From: Rhododendron vialii
Lineage: Eukaryota; Streptophyta; Magnoliopsida; Ericales; Ericaceae
DNA length: 64,000 nt
Direction of reading: 5' to 3'
Assembly (NCBI RefSeq): GCF_030253575.1
Contig: NC_080566.1
Coordinates: 33,752,001-33,816,000 of the forward strand
The translations under genes were made by a program, and so were the position numbers. Each line of letters begins with the position of its first letter. The stretch's first letter is position 1. Below the pieces are notes generated by a model. That model saw only the letters and a list, made by a program, of their open reading frames with translations, had not been told where the DNA came from and made no database searches. Shown here piece by piece: positions 1-11,365 of this stretch.

Positions 1-225
1 ACAAAATTACGATTAAAATCTAATTTTTTTTTTAATAAAGACAAAGATAAGTCAATAAATTAATTTTTTGGTCTTTATTTAAAAAAATTGGGGTTTAATT
101 TGGTTGTAATTTTTTACTTTTTAAATACCTCTCATCAATGAAGAATCAATAATCCTCAAAAAATCGACAAAAAACTAACTAATGCAAATTTTGTTTGAAT
201 AAGGACCAAAAAGCTTTTTTTGGCT
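1..225. repeat. AT-rich dispersed repeat, family R1, copy 1
   Basis: T-tract, then a motif of the type TTTTTACTTTTT, a short CTC-TC box, and a tail that reads aagg(a)c(c)aaaaa in inverted relation to the left part. The same layout recurs at about 14130, 15530, 19190, 19685, 23840 and 30030, so it is a dispersed, imperfectly inverted, non-coding repeat, probably a MITE. The ends were not resolved. No gene seen. Confidence 0.5.
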
Positions 226-485
226 TAGTTAAAATGCCAGACGAAACCTAAAAAGATATAAGAGTATGTAATAATGCATCTAGTGTAAAATATTTGTATA
301 TATGTACTGCATATGTAAGGATAAAAAAAAGAAATTGATGGAGGGATTCCAAAACGACGTCGTTTTGTGTATCAACACAATTTAGTTTTGGAGCCCCTTC
401 TATCAATTTTTGAAGTTGCCAAAGTCACAATCTTAAAAAAAAACTGTATGTGTAGGTTATATATATTAGATATTGCAATATTACT

Positions 486-635
486 AATGAAATGTAAGTT
501 GGTGCAGTTGGTAGACATGTGACGTGGAGACTTTGAGGTCTCGAGTTCGAAACGGGGGGCAATCGGAAGCAAACAATTGAATTTGGGGCAAGCGGAAGCC
601 CAACACCAGCAGATGTACATTTTTTTAAAATTGAC
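486..635 (+). mobile_element. tRNA-derived SINE-like sequence
   Basis: An A-box-like stretch (tggtgcagttggtag) is followed about 45 bp later by a B-box-like gagttcgaaac, the spacing of a tRNA-type internal RNA polymerase III promoter. A non-tRNA body and a T-rich tail follow. It does not fold into an obvious complete tRNA, so a tRNA-derived SINE is more likely than a tRNA gene. The ends are approximate. Confidence 0.5.
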
Positions 636-639
636 TTTT

Positions 640-923
640 GGCGATGCAAAAATCTCGTCGGCAAAAGTGTCACTCTCTTTGATTTAAAATTCCTTTTACC
701 GACGCGATACCATTTGCCGACAGATATGCCGACGCAAACTTGCATCGCTGAAACTATACTTTTGCCACTGAAGGATAATTCAAGTCGGCGAAACCCTTTC
801 CCGATATATCAACGCCGACAGCTTACCGACACAAATTTTTCGTCGGTGAATACCTTTGCCGACGTATATACACTTTTGCCAATGTACTTTGTTGTGTCGT
901 CAAATTTGCATTTTCTTGTAGTG
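640..923. mobile_element. Terminal part of a CACTA (EnSpm) transposon
   Basis: The right end reads ttttcttgtagtg, the complement of the CACTACAAGAAAA terminus typical of plant CACTA elements. The preceding 280 bp holds many degenerate gccgac / tcggc repeats, as expected for the subterminal repeat zone. No matching CACTAC left end was found in the window, so the element is truncated or a deletion derivative. It has no coding capacity. Confidence 0.7.
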
Positions 924-1189
924 TTGTGCAGATCTTAAAGTGTATAATGTCCATGCAAAAAATCAAGTTGATTGAAGCTCGGTAAAAAATAGGTCGAATC
1001 ATTTTTGTCCAATGAATTTGATTTTTTTTGCATTACCGTTAATTACATCAAGACTTACAAAATGGAATGTTCATATCGTTAAAATTTTTGTTTAGTAAGG
1101 TCAAATACATTGAATCGTAAGTAGTTAAGGACAATTATATTCTAGTATATACTGTATTTAGTAGCAAATTTTACATTTAAAGGGTCGAT

Positions 1190-1790
1190 TATAGAAAATG
1201 GCTTTTCAATGTCTACAAATGCCTAGTGATTTTCTGAAATGCCATTTTGTTGACATACTTTTACCTCGTGATCGGATGAGAACAGTCGGCAGTGCCATAC
1301 TACCAGCTCATTCACGTGGGCGTAACCACCTTAGCCATGATGACGATGATGACATCATCCGAGCGGTTACGCAACCAGATAAAGGATGAGAGCACGTGAG
1401 GACGCCAGCTCATTCCTTTGGCGGTTACAAAACCCTAATCTGACGGCAAGGTGACATTAGCCGACGCGTGTCACACACATGTGCATCCTTGGAGGGCAAG
1501 CAAAGGATAGCTCTATAAATATCTCTTGATAGCAGCTCTCGAGAGGTACGTCATCTTCTACACTTAAAACCCTAGTCCTTTGCTTTCCTCTCTGCACTAT
1601 AATTATCCTTGCACCGGAGGGCCATCCCAGAGCCCCTCCGGTGTGGTCTTTAGCCGTGTTCTGTGGTGCAGGTCAGGCGAGGAGACCAAGGACCAGATCC
1701 AACCGAACCGAAGGTGCTAGGTGGACGAACCATCAAGATCGGAGCCCCACATGTTATCCGATCAAGGACTTACGAAATTCCATTAAATTG
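1190..1790 (+). mobile_element. LTR remnant, probably Ty3/gypsy Tat lineage
   Basis: A GC-richer island has a TATA-like box (ctctataaatatc near 1510). About 100 bp later comes a cttgcaccggagggcc ... cccctccggtg hairpin that resembles the R/U5 region of Tat-lineage LTRs. No gag/pol open frame is adjacent, so this is probably a solo or broken LTR. The lineage call rests on remembered motif shape and is tentative. Confidence 0.45.
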
Positions 1791-2340
1791 ATCTTTTGTA
1801 TGATTTGATTGAAAAGTAAATCCTACAAAAGGAACCGTTAAATTCATAGAAAGAAGTGAGTAATATTCACGTCTTTTTATGGGGACCTCTTTTTCAAGTG
1901 GAGGACTTGAAATTCTAAGCGGATGCGTTAGTTTCACAGTTGAGTGGTTGAAAACTCGAACTTAGTTAAACAATGTTCAAGTATGAGTTCTCATAGTTTT
2001 TTTTACTGAGGTTAAACATATTTCTAATACCACAAACACATTAAGACTTGAGTTTCAGGCCCGCCATAAGTACAGTGAGATTCCCTACGAACAATGATAT
2101 GATGTAATAGGATAATGTTCTCTAACGGAGGTGACGTAATAAACGAGGCTCCCGCTTCCAATCGCTGGGCCGTTTTGCATTTAATGGGCCATCGCCGTCG
2201 GCGGGCTACTCCGTTAGCTGTGAAAGAAAGCTAACCCACACCCTTCTAGACTCCCCCTCTACTCTCTTTCTACTGATCTAGTATTCCATCTTGGGAGCTA
2301 GAGGCTTAAGATTGGGATCGAAATTAGTCGTTTTCTTTGG
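1791..2340. other. Intergenic, no gene seen
   Basis: AT-rich sequence with no open frame that resembles a known protein. Nothing definite is recognised apart from scattered short repeats. Confidence 0.5.
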
Positions 2341-2578
2341 GAAATTTTTTTAGTGCCGGGTGGGTACCATGTGGTGTGGTGCCCCCTTAGCTCATCCGAG
2401 TCATCAATTGCATTTTTGGACGGGTCGAATTTGGAGAGAGAAAAAAGAGAGAGAACGTGTTGAGATGAAAGAAGAGAGAGGTTTTTTTTATCAAAACCGT
2501 CCAAAAGTGCATTAGACGGTCCGAATGTACCGAACAGGTACCACGTGGGATATACCCATCCAGTACCGAAAAATTTCT
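2341..2578. mobile_element. MITE family R3, copy 1 (complete)
   Basis: About 238 bp. Imperfect inverted ends are gaaattttttta-gtgccggg on the left and the complement of cagtaccgaaaaatttc on the right, with a purine-rich gagagaaa core. Two related copies (5812-6020 and 11969-12195) lie in the promoters of the two ATL genes. This copy keeps both inverted ends best and so defines the family. No coding capacity. Confidence 0.65.
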
Positions 2579-2579
2579 C

Positions 2580-3560
2580 GCTTTCTTTGGCTCGTTGAGT
2601 TTATCTTTGTGACAACCCATGTATGGTTTTACACCCACATTGGTTGAAGACCAAAGTCTCAATCAATTCTATAAGTAAACCCCACACTTGTGACTTGAGT
2701 TATAACTTTTGAGGCCATCTGGTTAGGCCGAAAAGTTGCTAGGGTCCAGTTTGTGTTGTGCTTGGAGTGGATCAAATAGAGCCAAAATACACACACAAAC
2801 CGGGGCGGAGGATGTCCCAGGCCCTCGACCCTGACTCCTTGAGCGTTCGAGATTTAAAATTTTTATTTTATATATACTTGATTTTAAATATTATTGATAA
2901 TTATTTGTATATAGTTGCTTATAATCTTAATAATTTTGCTTCGATTTGATAAAAAACTGGTTATTTTACATTTTCATTTCTCAATTTCTTTCATAAATAA
3001 AAAATAAGCACGTGACAGTTGAAATAGCCTAAAGAATCAATTCAATGTACAAATGTAATGAATTGAAAAACAAAAATCTTATGATATAATAATTATACGT
3101 TCCGATAAAAAATATATGTTTGTTAAGTCGGCCCTCCCGATGACAAAATCCTAGCTCCGCCACTGCACACAAACATGAACACATGAGATATAAGTGGTTC
3201 TCCAAAATCGGGTACATCCATGGAGGTAAACAGAGCAATCACACTATAACCGGAGATTTACAAAGAGCTATCTCACTCTCTACACTCACGCACTGTGATT
3301 TGTACATTGCTAATACACAGACCTCACATCGCTCAGATCGAGAGATTCAGAATACAGAGCTCAGAGGCGCCCGTTTTATAGGCCAAAAACTACCCCTGTT
3401 CCAACCCCGTGCTTTAGACAAAGCATTTACTCCAAATCCACGCCTGGGATCTTCAAAGCACATGGCACAGTGCTAATGAACAGGAGAATGGATAGCTCTC
3501 CTTGTAGTGTGCTTGGCAACAGCCAACAGGAGGATGGAGCCAAAAAAGGCCCCCTCAAGT
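2580..3560 (-). mobile_element. Ty1/copia-type LTR remnant, split by an hAT MITE
   Basis: Read on the minus strand there is a TATA box (ggcctataaaac near 3380), then about 200 bp later a gatgtaccc ... gagaaccac block and a tcatgtgttc motif. This is the usual arrangement of R-U5 in plant copia LTRs. The U5 side is interrupted by the 366-bp element at 2800-3165. No gag/pol frame is next to it, so it is a solo or degraded LTR. Outer ends are uncertain. Confidence 0.45.
2800..3165. mobile_element. hAT-like non-autonomous element with 8-bp TSD
   Basis: This 366-bp AT-rich element begins ccggggcggagg and ends ctccgccactg, giving imperfect terminal inverted repeats that share the ggcggag core. It is flanked by perfect 8-bp direct repeats cacacaaa at 2792-2799 and 3166-3173, the target-site duplication length of hAT transposons. 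It has no open frame. It appears to be inserted in the copia LTR remnant. Confidence 0.75.
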
Positions 3561-5811
3561 CAACAGTTTGGGTACATTTTTCCAATGCTACTACTATTTG
3601 TTTTCCACGTTTAAAATTATAATTGTTTGTTTAGATTATAGGCAATAGTTACAAAATGGAATTTTGATAATGGTTTTTTTTTTTTTTTGAGTGAAGTATA
3701 TGTGGCCGGATAAATATATCCGATCAATAGAAAAGAAAACACGCGAGGGACAGATAAAAAAAGAGGACAAGGTTGCATTGAACGTCCTATTCATATCAGA
3801 TTTGGTGAGAATTTTTTTCTAAAATGTCAGCGAATTTACATTAAGTAGATTGTTAGAACGTGTCGTCAATAACACCTCTCAGAACAAAAAGACTATTTTG
3901 ATCTTCGGTAAATTGATGAGGTGTCTATCATGAGATGTGTATCGAATCAATTACATTACTGCTGTTGAAAGTCACAAACATAAAAAAGAAAAAAGAAAAG
4001 AAAAGAAAGTGTATGGACATAATGTGGCATCTCCACGTGATGCCGAACCAGGCAATCGCACGTAAGTTTGTGGCTCACAAATAAAGCTCCGTTTCTTGTC
4101 ACCTTTAAGTTAGATTTTAATGATTGTCATTATATTAATTATTTGCTTAAAATAAGTTTGCATAATAGTTTATTACAGTATCAATTAAATGCTTAATTAG
4201 GTCGCCCTCAATAATTTTATGAAAACACTCTTAAATATGGAAAAATATACAGCTTTAAATAAGGGAAAAAAAACAAATTAGAGCTTAAAATAATCTCTCT
4301 TTTTGTTAAATGAACAAAATAAAATAAAATAAAGAAATTGATTTGGCTTCCCTTTCCTCATGCTTAAGGTTCGCAAAATAAGATGGATTGAATCTACTAA
4401 TCATATTCTGTTAAAAAAAAAAATTCTACTAATCATATCAGCAAGCTTATCGCTGTCGAGCTCTTGTCAATCGTATACCGGCCAACGTACCATTTTTTTA
4501 CTACCAGAATGGTTGGTACCGGTATCGGTCAATATCTTGGTACCATTTCGGATTTATCCGCAATTAATATTTAAATATATTTGATATATGTTTATCTATC
4601 TGCAAAAAAATTCCCAAAGTTGGAATCCTAATATTGTTATGATTTTTAGTCGTATGGGGTGGGAGAAAATCATATATAAGCCCATAAGTTTTTTTTAATT
4701 AGTGTACAGCCCACTACTTACGACACAGAAAAAATAAAAAACAAAGTGTCATTTTGTACTGGACGATACTCCGCAATATGTCCAAAATAGTCCGGTATTA
4801 TTCGGTACAGCTGGTATCGCCCGAAACATCCCGGTGTTCCAAGCGGTACGGATCGTCTAGCTTTATGTTCAATTTAAACTCCGGTACGGTACGTAATAGA
4901 ATGGGATTAACAACTTTACATTTAAATCTATAAACCCCTTATTTTTTCCCCTGAAGTCACAATTACAATCAAACATTTGCCCTTATTTCACAAACCTTTT
5001 TAAAAAATAAGCAGTTTATTTCACATTTTCAAACTCAAAAATTATGTAAATGAATAATAATTTTTTGATTTTTTGCACCGATCAAAAAATATCAATGAGA
5101 TTTATCAAATAAGATCCATATTGCTAGAAAAATTATTTGCGTAAACACAAATTATTTTTGAGCTTGAAATTGCCTTTTTAAAAAATAAGTACTTATTTTG
5201 GATTCCCGAACACATTGGTATCGAGTTATCTAAGTTAGGGGCATTTCCATTGATGAATAAGTTTTAAGAAAAAAATTGTAGCAATTAAGTTGTTAGGTGA
5301 GTTCACCTTTTCGATAGTAAATAAGTTGTTGAGAAATATCAAATTATTTTCGATAGTGAACAAAAAATAGATTAGTTTGTGAATAAAATTACTATAGTAA
5401 AAAATAAATTTTGTTGACAACTTTTTTGTTAACGAAATTTAAAATGCTACTAAAATTCGTTAATTAGTATAAACGAGATGCAAGAAAACGCCTGTATTTT
5501 TTCCGGTTTTTGCTAGTAGAATCACCCCACGTTAAGACGGTAAGTGCCAGCAAACGAGGCGTTCAAAAAAATTGCCAGCAAACTACAGTATACCTCTGAT
5601 CAAAAAAAAAAAAAAAAAAAACTACAGTATACCTAAGCTTAATACTCCTACTATAAATGATCAAATGTATGGTGCACCAGTTGACGTGGGGCCTCTCGTT
5701 GCCTGCTGGCATTTTACGTGTCAAATTTCCATTCCACCACCAAACTCTCTATCCTTCCCTTCTTCCCCAAGAAAGCACTGCATCCGACCCCACCTCTTTC
5801 CCGGCCCAATG
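3561..5811. other. AT-rich intergenic region with repeat fragments
   Basis: No credible gene. Around 4440-4870 there are many diverged ggtaccggtat-type motifs in both orientations, suggesting an old repeat. At about 4965-5215 there is a copy of family R5 (see 26692). A poly-A run lies at about 5603-5621. Short open frames here have no recognisable domain. Confidence 0.5.
4965..5215. repeat. Family R5 MITE-like repeat, copy 1
   Basis: Terminal aaaaaataag-type boxes in inverted order surround a shared core containing atcaatgagatttatcaaat. The same core occurs at 26692-26931 and 41955-42190. Non-coding; ends approximate. Confidence 0.45.
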
Positions 5812-6020
5812 AGATATTTTTAAGTGTCGAGTGGGTATCAGTTAATGTCCGTTTGACGCATCTGAGCCGTTCATTTTAATTTTGAACTGCTCGAATTTAA
5901 AGAGAGAAAAAATGAGGGGAGAGAGTAGTTGAGTGAAAGAAGAGAGATAATTTCAATCTGAACCATTCAACACACTTTTGAACGATTCAAATGAACTATT
6001 CGGACATCACATTGTACCCG
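5812..6020. mobile_element. MITE family R3, copy 2, in the ATL copy-1 promoter
   Basis: Aligns by eye with 2341-2578 and 11969-12195: gatatttttaagtgtcgag at the left, a gagagaaaaaatgag core, and a degraded right end. It stops about 15 bp before the TATA box of the downstream RING-H2 gene. The homologous position in the second ATL gene holds copy 3, so the insertion probably predates the gene duplication. Confidence 0.6.
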
Positions 6021-6034
6021 CCTACTCCCCCGCC

Positions 6035-6046
6035 CTATATAAAAAA
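6035..6046 (+). promoter_or_regulatory. TATA box of ATL copy 1
   Basis: ctatataaaaaa, about 135 bp upstream of the ATG. It is followed by accactga, a block conserved downstream of the TATA box of the second copy. Confidence 0.6.
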
Positions 6047-6177
6047 CCACTGATGGAAACTCCTTTCTCATTCCCACCTCCTCCTCTTTCCATCCGAGAA
6101 ACCAAAGTACCCAGTGAAAAAAAGTTCAAAGTTCAAACAGAAACCCCGCCCATGGGCAGCCGTTAGATCATCCATCC

Positions 6178-7356
6178 ATGACAGTACCCATCCGTTCGAT
6201 TCATTACGGTGCACCAGCACTGCACGGAGACTTCCACCAGTTCCTCCGCCTCCTGTTTCTACTCTCGGCGGCGGCGGCGCCTACCGCCACCGCGCAAATG
6301 AGCTCCAATTCTTCTTCCTCGTCGGGCTCCTCTTACACGAACGTCAATCCGTCAATGTCGATCATAATCGTTGTGTTATTCGTCGCCTTCCTGTTCATGC
6401 TCTCCTTATCTGTCTACATCCGCTACTGCAACCCCGACGCCGTCAACTCAGGACAATCCCGTCGCGGCGCCGCCGCACGACAGCGGCAGTCACGACAGCG
6501 GCAGTCGAAGCCGGGCCTGGATCCCGAAGTAATCGAGTCGTTCCCGATCTTTCAGTACTCCGACGTGAAGGATCCCAAATTCGGCAAGGGAGGAGGAACG
6601 CTAGAATGCGCCGTGTGCATAGCCGAGTTCGAAAACGACGACGCTTTGAGACTGTTGCCGAAGTGCGACCACGTTTTTCACCCCGAGTGTATTGACGCCT
6701 GGTTGGCCTCCCACTCCACGTGCCCAGTCTGTCGCGCAAACCTCGCCCCGAGTCAGAACGAACTCGGGCGAGGCACCGAGTTGCCTCAGTCGAATGACTC
6801 GGATGGAGCAGAAAATCAAAGTCAAAGTCGAAGTCAAAATCAAGATGAGACGCAGATTTCGGTAGACGTTGAGGAAGGTGGGAACAGAGGGGTGCAAGAG
6901 GTGTGTGAAACGCCGAAGAGGAAGTTACCGAAGTCATACTCGACGGGTCACTCACTGAGTCAACCAGGAGAGAATTTGGAGAGGTACACGTTGAGATTAC
7001 CGGTTGAGTTGAGGAGGGAAATGATGAGTCGGTCCAGTGGGAGTTTAAAACGGACGATCAGCTGCGTCGTCGTTTTGCCGACGGAAGCAAGTTGGAGGAG
7101 AGGAGGAGGGGAAGGGAGTAGTAGTAGGTGCCGGTCGGACTGTAATTGGCGGTCGGACCGGTGGGTATTTTCGATGACGCCGCTGTTTTTTTCGATGGCG
7201 CATTCGGTTGCGTCGCCAAAGGTGGGGTCCGAAGGGGATTTAACGGCGGTTGGGGGGTTTAACAGGTCTTTTTTGACGAATGTGAGGACGCCGTTTGATT
7301 GTCTTGCGGTGAAGAGTGACGGAGTTGGGCAAACGTCAACCCGGCCACCTGTTTAA
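6178..7356 (+). CDS. ATL6/ATL31-like RING-H2 E3 ubiquitin ligase, copy 1
   Basis: This is an intronless 392-codon gene. The family ubiquitinates target proteins at the plasma membrane or endomembranes, and ATL6/ATL31 act in pathogen-elicited and carbon/nitrogen responses. Visible parts: a hydrophobic leader (about residues 22-40), a Ser-rich linker, one membrane segment (61-80), the ATL 'GLD' motif (113-115), and a RING-H2 finger from C144 to C185 with its C-C-C-H-H-C-C-C ligands all present. The conserved [14 protein letters not shown] and SDRWVF blocks of the ATL6 subgroup follow. The ATG is supported because it aligns with the start of copy 2 after an in-frame upstream TAG. A hexamer-like run encodes the QSQSRSQNQ stretch at about residues 218-226. 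Compared with copy 2 it has extra residues before GLD and in the C-terminal tail. The function is inferred from family membership. Confidence 0.93.
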   Translation: MTVPIRSIHYGAPALHGDFHQFLRLLFLLSAAAAPTATAQMSSNSSSSSGSSYTNVNPSMSIIIVVLFVAFLFMLSLSVYIRYCNPDAVNSGQSRRGAAARQRQSRQRQSKPGLDPEVIESFPIFQYSDVKDPKFGKGGGTLECAVCIAEFENDDALRLLPKCDHVFHPECIDAWLASHSTCPVCRANLAPSQNELGRGTELPQSNDSDGAENQSQSRSQNQDETQISVDVEEGGNRGVQEVCETPKRKLPKSYSTGHSLSQPGENLERYTLRLPVELRREMMSRSSGSLKRTISCVVVLPTEASWRRGGGEGSSSRCRSDCNWRSDRWVFSMTPLFFSMAHSVASPKVGSEGDLTAVGGFNRSFLTNVRTPFDCLAVKSDGVGQTSTRPPV

Positions 7357-8009
7357 TGTATTATAGTACTATTCTCTATTTGATCTTTGTGATTTTATTG
7401 TATTGGCATAATGCCTCCGGGCTGCAACGCACTGGTTGAGTCAAAAAAAACGCACAGACGAATATGCATTTTCAAGATCGCAACATGGGTCTATAACTTA
7501 GATAGGTGTATGAAATTGTTATTTTTGCGCTAATTGATGCGATAAAAATAGGAACTCTCCAGTATGTTTGATTTTTGTTAACCGCATTACAAACATTGTA
7601 TTATAATGTGAGTATCCTCCCCGTTGAAAAAAAGAGGACCAAGTAATATCAAACCAAATTAAGTTCATGATTTATAAAAATAAGATAATGCACTTTTTAC
7701 ATGTCTTTTTTTTTTTTTATGTAATAGTCAAACAAAATTTTCATTCATCACAAGACAAAAAAAAAAATGAAACCGGTAGTAAAGAAAAGTATTGAGAGGG
7801 TCTCAGATAGTGCACAATACTCTCTTACTATTACTCTTCGCAAATTCTCAACCCAGAAATCAGCCCCCAAGCAACATTCAAATCAAACCCTAAACTGAGT
7901 TGAGAATTGATATTTTTCATAACCAATCATGAATGGAGTGCAATACATACGATGTTAGAACCGCAAAAATTTCATTTCAAATCAATTCATTCCTCTCCAC
8001 CCCATCCAT
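7357..8009. other. Intergenic downstream of ATL copy 1
   Basis: AT-rich 3' flank. No gene and no clear repeat with resolved ends. Confidence 0.5.
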
Positions 8010-8180
8010 TATGAGGGACTCCGAGTTCCAGCAGTGAGATGAAATCATTGTAGTTCGCAGCCCCCAAAACGACATTTGTTTCGGGGTTTTTAGCCAATTC
8101 AGAGAAGCAACAAAACTATGCCGTTTTGAAATAAGAAAACTGCAGTTCACAGCCCCAAAACGACGTCATTTTGGGCCATT
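8010..8180. repeat. MULE terminal-repeat-like fragments
   Basis: gggactccgag followed by agcccccaaaacgac, and a second agccccaaaacgacgtc, resemble the inverted repeat of the MULE at 34715-36741 (ggacgccgagtccc ... agcccctcaaaacg). Only one side was found, so this is probably a relic end. It may belong with the FAR1-like remnant at 8861-9085. Confidence 0.4.
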
Positions 8181-8330
8181 TTGGCCTTTAACAGAACTCC
8201 CAAAATTGCTCTCAATAAAAAAAGGGACTCCGCTCGCTAAATTCAACCAAATCTCACAACTTTCTCATAAGCTGTGATAATTGCTCCTAAACCATAATAA
8301 TGCCAACAATTATATATTACCAACAGATTA

Positions 8331-8415
8331 AAAATGTCAAAATACATCATGTTTCACCACCAACAAATTGATAAAATGTCAAAATACACCATTTTTCACC
8401 ACCAACAAATTGATA
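8331..8415. repeat. Two-copy 42-bp tandem repeat
   Basis: Two adjacent copies of aaaatgtcaaaatacaycat plus a ttcaccaccaacaaattgat tail differ at a few positions. The open frame across it has no recognised domain. Confidence 0.75.
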
Positions 8416-8860
8416 CGTTTCATCACTTTTCAGTCGAATATTTTTCAACAAAGACGGCATGTTCCCTCTTCAAAAACCAACTCGAATGCATCTCCCTCTT
8501 CATTCACATTCTAGTTTTGTCGGGATTGGTGCAAAGCACTAATCAACTCAAAAAAAATAATCATCTTGCAAGAATGTCTCATCTCCCGTCACCTGAAAGA
8601 AATAAGAAGAAGATAAGTTGAAGCAAATAAAACAGAATGAAATTATACTACAAACCAAGAATGTATTATAGGTGTCTTACACACCTAAAAAATTTGTGGA
8701 TGGAATGTTGTTTGGGAAGACAAATTAGATTCGCAATTGATCATTTCGGGCACATAGGGCATTGGAACATCCTAATTCACAAGAAAATCAACAGCATATT
8801 CTTACAGAATGTAAAAAACAAGAACTTGAAATAAAGTAGTTAAGCATTATTTGTTAATAC

Positions 8861-9085
8861 CTAATAAAGACTAGTAGGTGTGGCAGTAACTTTTTTCCTC
8901 TTTTCATTCTTCTCATACCAAGGTTTCAAACGCTTACCCTTCCGTTTGTTAACTCCAGCTTTCTTCTTCAAACCATTGACTCCTCGAAAGCTAGGATCAA
9001 TCACCTCTAACTGTTCAATTCTCTCATCAATAGAGTCTCCCACCTCAAGCAACATTTTATCCACTTTGGCACACATGTCCTCCAC
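8861..9085 (-). pseudogene. Possible C-terminal remnant of a FAR1/FRS-type MULE transposase
   Basis: A 74-residue frame is rich in Lys/Arg and contains IEQLEVIDPSF, then LKKKAG and KGKRLKPWYEK. This resembles the basic 'DP ... KGR ... RLK' tails of FAR1-related proteins. No transposase domain lies in the surrounding kilobases, so if correct this is an isolated 3' fragment. It could instead be an unrelated charged reading frame. Confidence 0.3.
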
Positions 9086-10297
9086 TCCGGTGGCTACGAA
9101 CAGCTTTCAATTTACACGATCGAGCACACAATTTTATCATTTTAGGACAAAGAATCCTATAACGCGCTGTTTTTGCCAAAAAAAAAACCCTTTCCCAAGG
9201 CTCTTACCAATATAGTATAAGAATAAATGTAACTAAAAGTATAAAATAATACCCTCTTGTTTGGCCACTCTTACAGGAAATCATCAAATTCTTTATCATT
9301 CGTCTCTCTATATTTTATTTTGACTTTCAATAGAAAATGATTTTCTGGATCCAATATCTTTTCTGGAATTTCAACCCAAAAGACAAAGTTCATTCTGAGA
9401 ACCAAAAGGATACACTATATCAATATACAAAATGGTAAAGCACGGATCGGGGCTAGCTTGTCCCCTATACTAGTAGATGAACTCAGTATTGACAAATAAT
9501 ATTAGTATAAATCTATGCCAGTAAGACAACTCAACAGGTTCATATTTTGTGTGAGGAAAAATTATACTAATGACCACCGAAACTGAAAGAATGCAGATAG
9601 AATCTTACCGGTTCAGAGAGGTAGGAGGTGCACCATCAATGGTTGTGGGCAGCGTCGGTGGTGCGCCATCAACGATTGTGGGCGGCAACGGAGGTGACGA
9701 AGCGGTGTTTGTATTCGTGTGGGAATCTGTAAATATCGTATGACCTGATCTGTATTCCGATGATAATACTCCGATGATAATACGTAAATGTCATATAACT
9801 TTTTTAAATGAATTTACTTCTTTTGTTAACAAAAAGAAACTTCCGCTGCACGAATGACGGATGGGTACATTAAAGCTCGTACCATATATATCCATCAACA
9901 AAAAGAGTACTATACAAATCATATCCAACTATTATTCTAACTTAATAAGTATGTCACGAGATGCCACATATGACGTGATGTATAATAAAAGAAAAAGAGT
10001 AAAACTTCAAAGCACAGTCAATGCCACTCTCATTTCCAATAGGAAAAAGCAAATACCAACTCCTTTTTGAAAGGATAAATACCAACTCCTTAAATTCTCA
10101 ATGCTTTTAAGCAAAGAATTACCTTCAAATTGAGAGAAAATCCACACTTTTGGTACAATAATTAACCAATCTCTATCACCACCAAAGCCATTTTTATTCT
10201 CAGAAACCTGAGATAGAATAATAACAAAATCAATAAAGATATCAAAAACTGAAAGTAACAATTCGATCACTAAAGATAGATACACTACTTTGTTACA
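9086..10297. other. Intergenic, no gene seen
   Basis: Contains a two-copy 33-bp tandem repeat at about 9628-9695 (ggtgcaccatcaatggttg / ggtgcgccatcaacgattg). Read on the minus strand this could encode a Pro/Thr-rich segment, but no supporting gene structure was found. Confidence 0.45.
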
Positions 10298-10620
10298 CTA
10301 CATCTCATGTGAGGTCTATTTCGAGTCTCACAAAAATTCAAAAAAATACCCATAAAATTTAAAATAATGCTTTATGGGGTTCTGTAAAAAATTAACTCCA
10401 ACGGATTTTGGTAAATATTACTTCAGGATTCGTAGAGGTGAAACTGCTCAACTGCGCAGTTTTGCTCCTACAAATTCATAAATAATACTTACCGATATCT
10501 ATTGGAGCTAATTTTTTACAAAGCCTAGCAAAATAAATATTTTAAAATTTATGATTATTTTTTTGAATTTTTATTGAATCCGGAATAGACCCTACATAAA
10601 ATATAGTGTAACATGTAGTG
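10298..10620. mobile_element. Foldback (MITE-like) element
   Basis: The arms are inverted copies: left cactacatctcatgtgagg ... ttctgtaaaaaattaactcc, right its diverged complement ending taaaatatagtgtaacatg. The arms span about 110 bp each and enclose a gaaactgctcaactgcgcag hairpin. No coding capacity and no definite TSD identified. Confidence 0.6.
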
Positions 10621-11365
10621 TATGCATCATTTTCTTTCATTTCCTCCAATTTGGCTCATTTCCATATGCTGATGTTATCATTTTGGGGTAATCCCGCAGC
10701 AACCAAAAAGTGCTTGTCATGGAATGGCTGAACCGGGTCAAGATCTAGCAAGAACAAATAACAAAATATATAACCGGCTTTGTATTTTACAGGTATTAAT
10801 TCATGCCATGTAATGAATTGAGAAGTATATACCAAACCAATTTTTTAAACTTTTAAAAAAAAAAAAACTGATTCTTTCCCTCCGACTGTGACTTGTCGTT
10901 AATATGACGATAAAACTCTTTTGAAACGCAAATCAATATATATATATATATACACACACACATTCATCTCCACATAGATTCAATGTATCCTATTCATTTA
11001 TGACTTTTCTCCTACAAAAATTACATAAAGTAAGTTTCTCAAAGATGGCTGCTTTTATTAGTTTGGATGTGATATTCGTTATATTATCAATAAAGATTTC
11101 TATCATTTCGACAAAAAATAAAAAAATCCTCAGTATTGCTTGGTCTACCTAACTTTTTTTAAGTATGATATGAAACCACAAAAAGAAGATGATCAGATTG
11201 AGATGCCTGAATGCCTAAAATTAATGAGCAGTATGTTGGTTCTTCGTTAGCACAAAACGACAATAGAAACAAAATCAAAATGCAAAAAGAACTGAAGCCG
11301 TTCATTTTTCTTTCATGTTTCGTTATCATGGACCGTATCAAGCCTCAATGACTAATCGAGAAACC
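10621..11365. other. Intergenic, no gene seen
   Basis: AT-rich, with a short TA/CA microsatellite at about 10936-10962. Nothing else recognised. Confidence 0.5.

Noticed and set aside
486-560. A tRNA gene
   Set aside because: A- and B-box-like blocks exist but no full cloverleaf or acceptor stem could be drawn; a SINE is the simpler reading.
6114-6955. Long overlapping frames across ATL copy 1 on both strands (193 codons +, 170 codons -)
   Set aside because: Shadows of the GC-rich ATL coding frame. The ATL frame has the RING-H2 and the paralog, while these have no homology, and the Asp-Phe repeat on the minus strand mirrors the Gln/Ser repeat.
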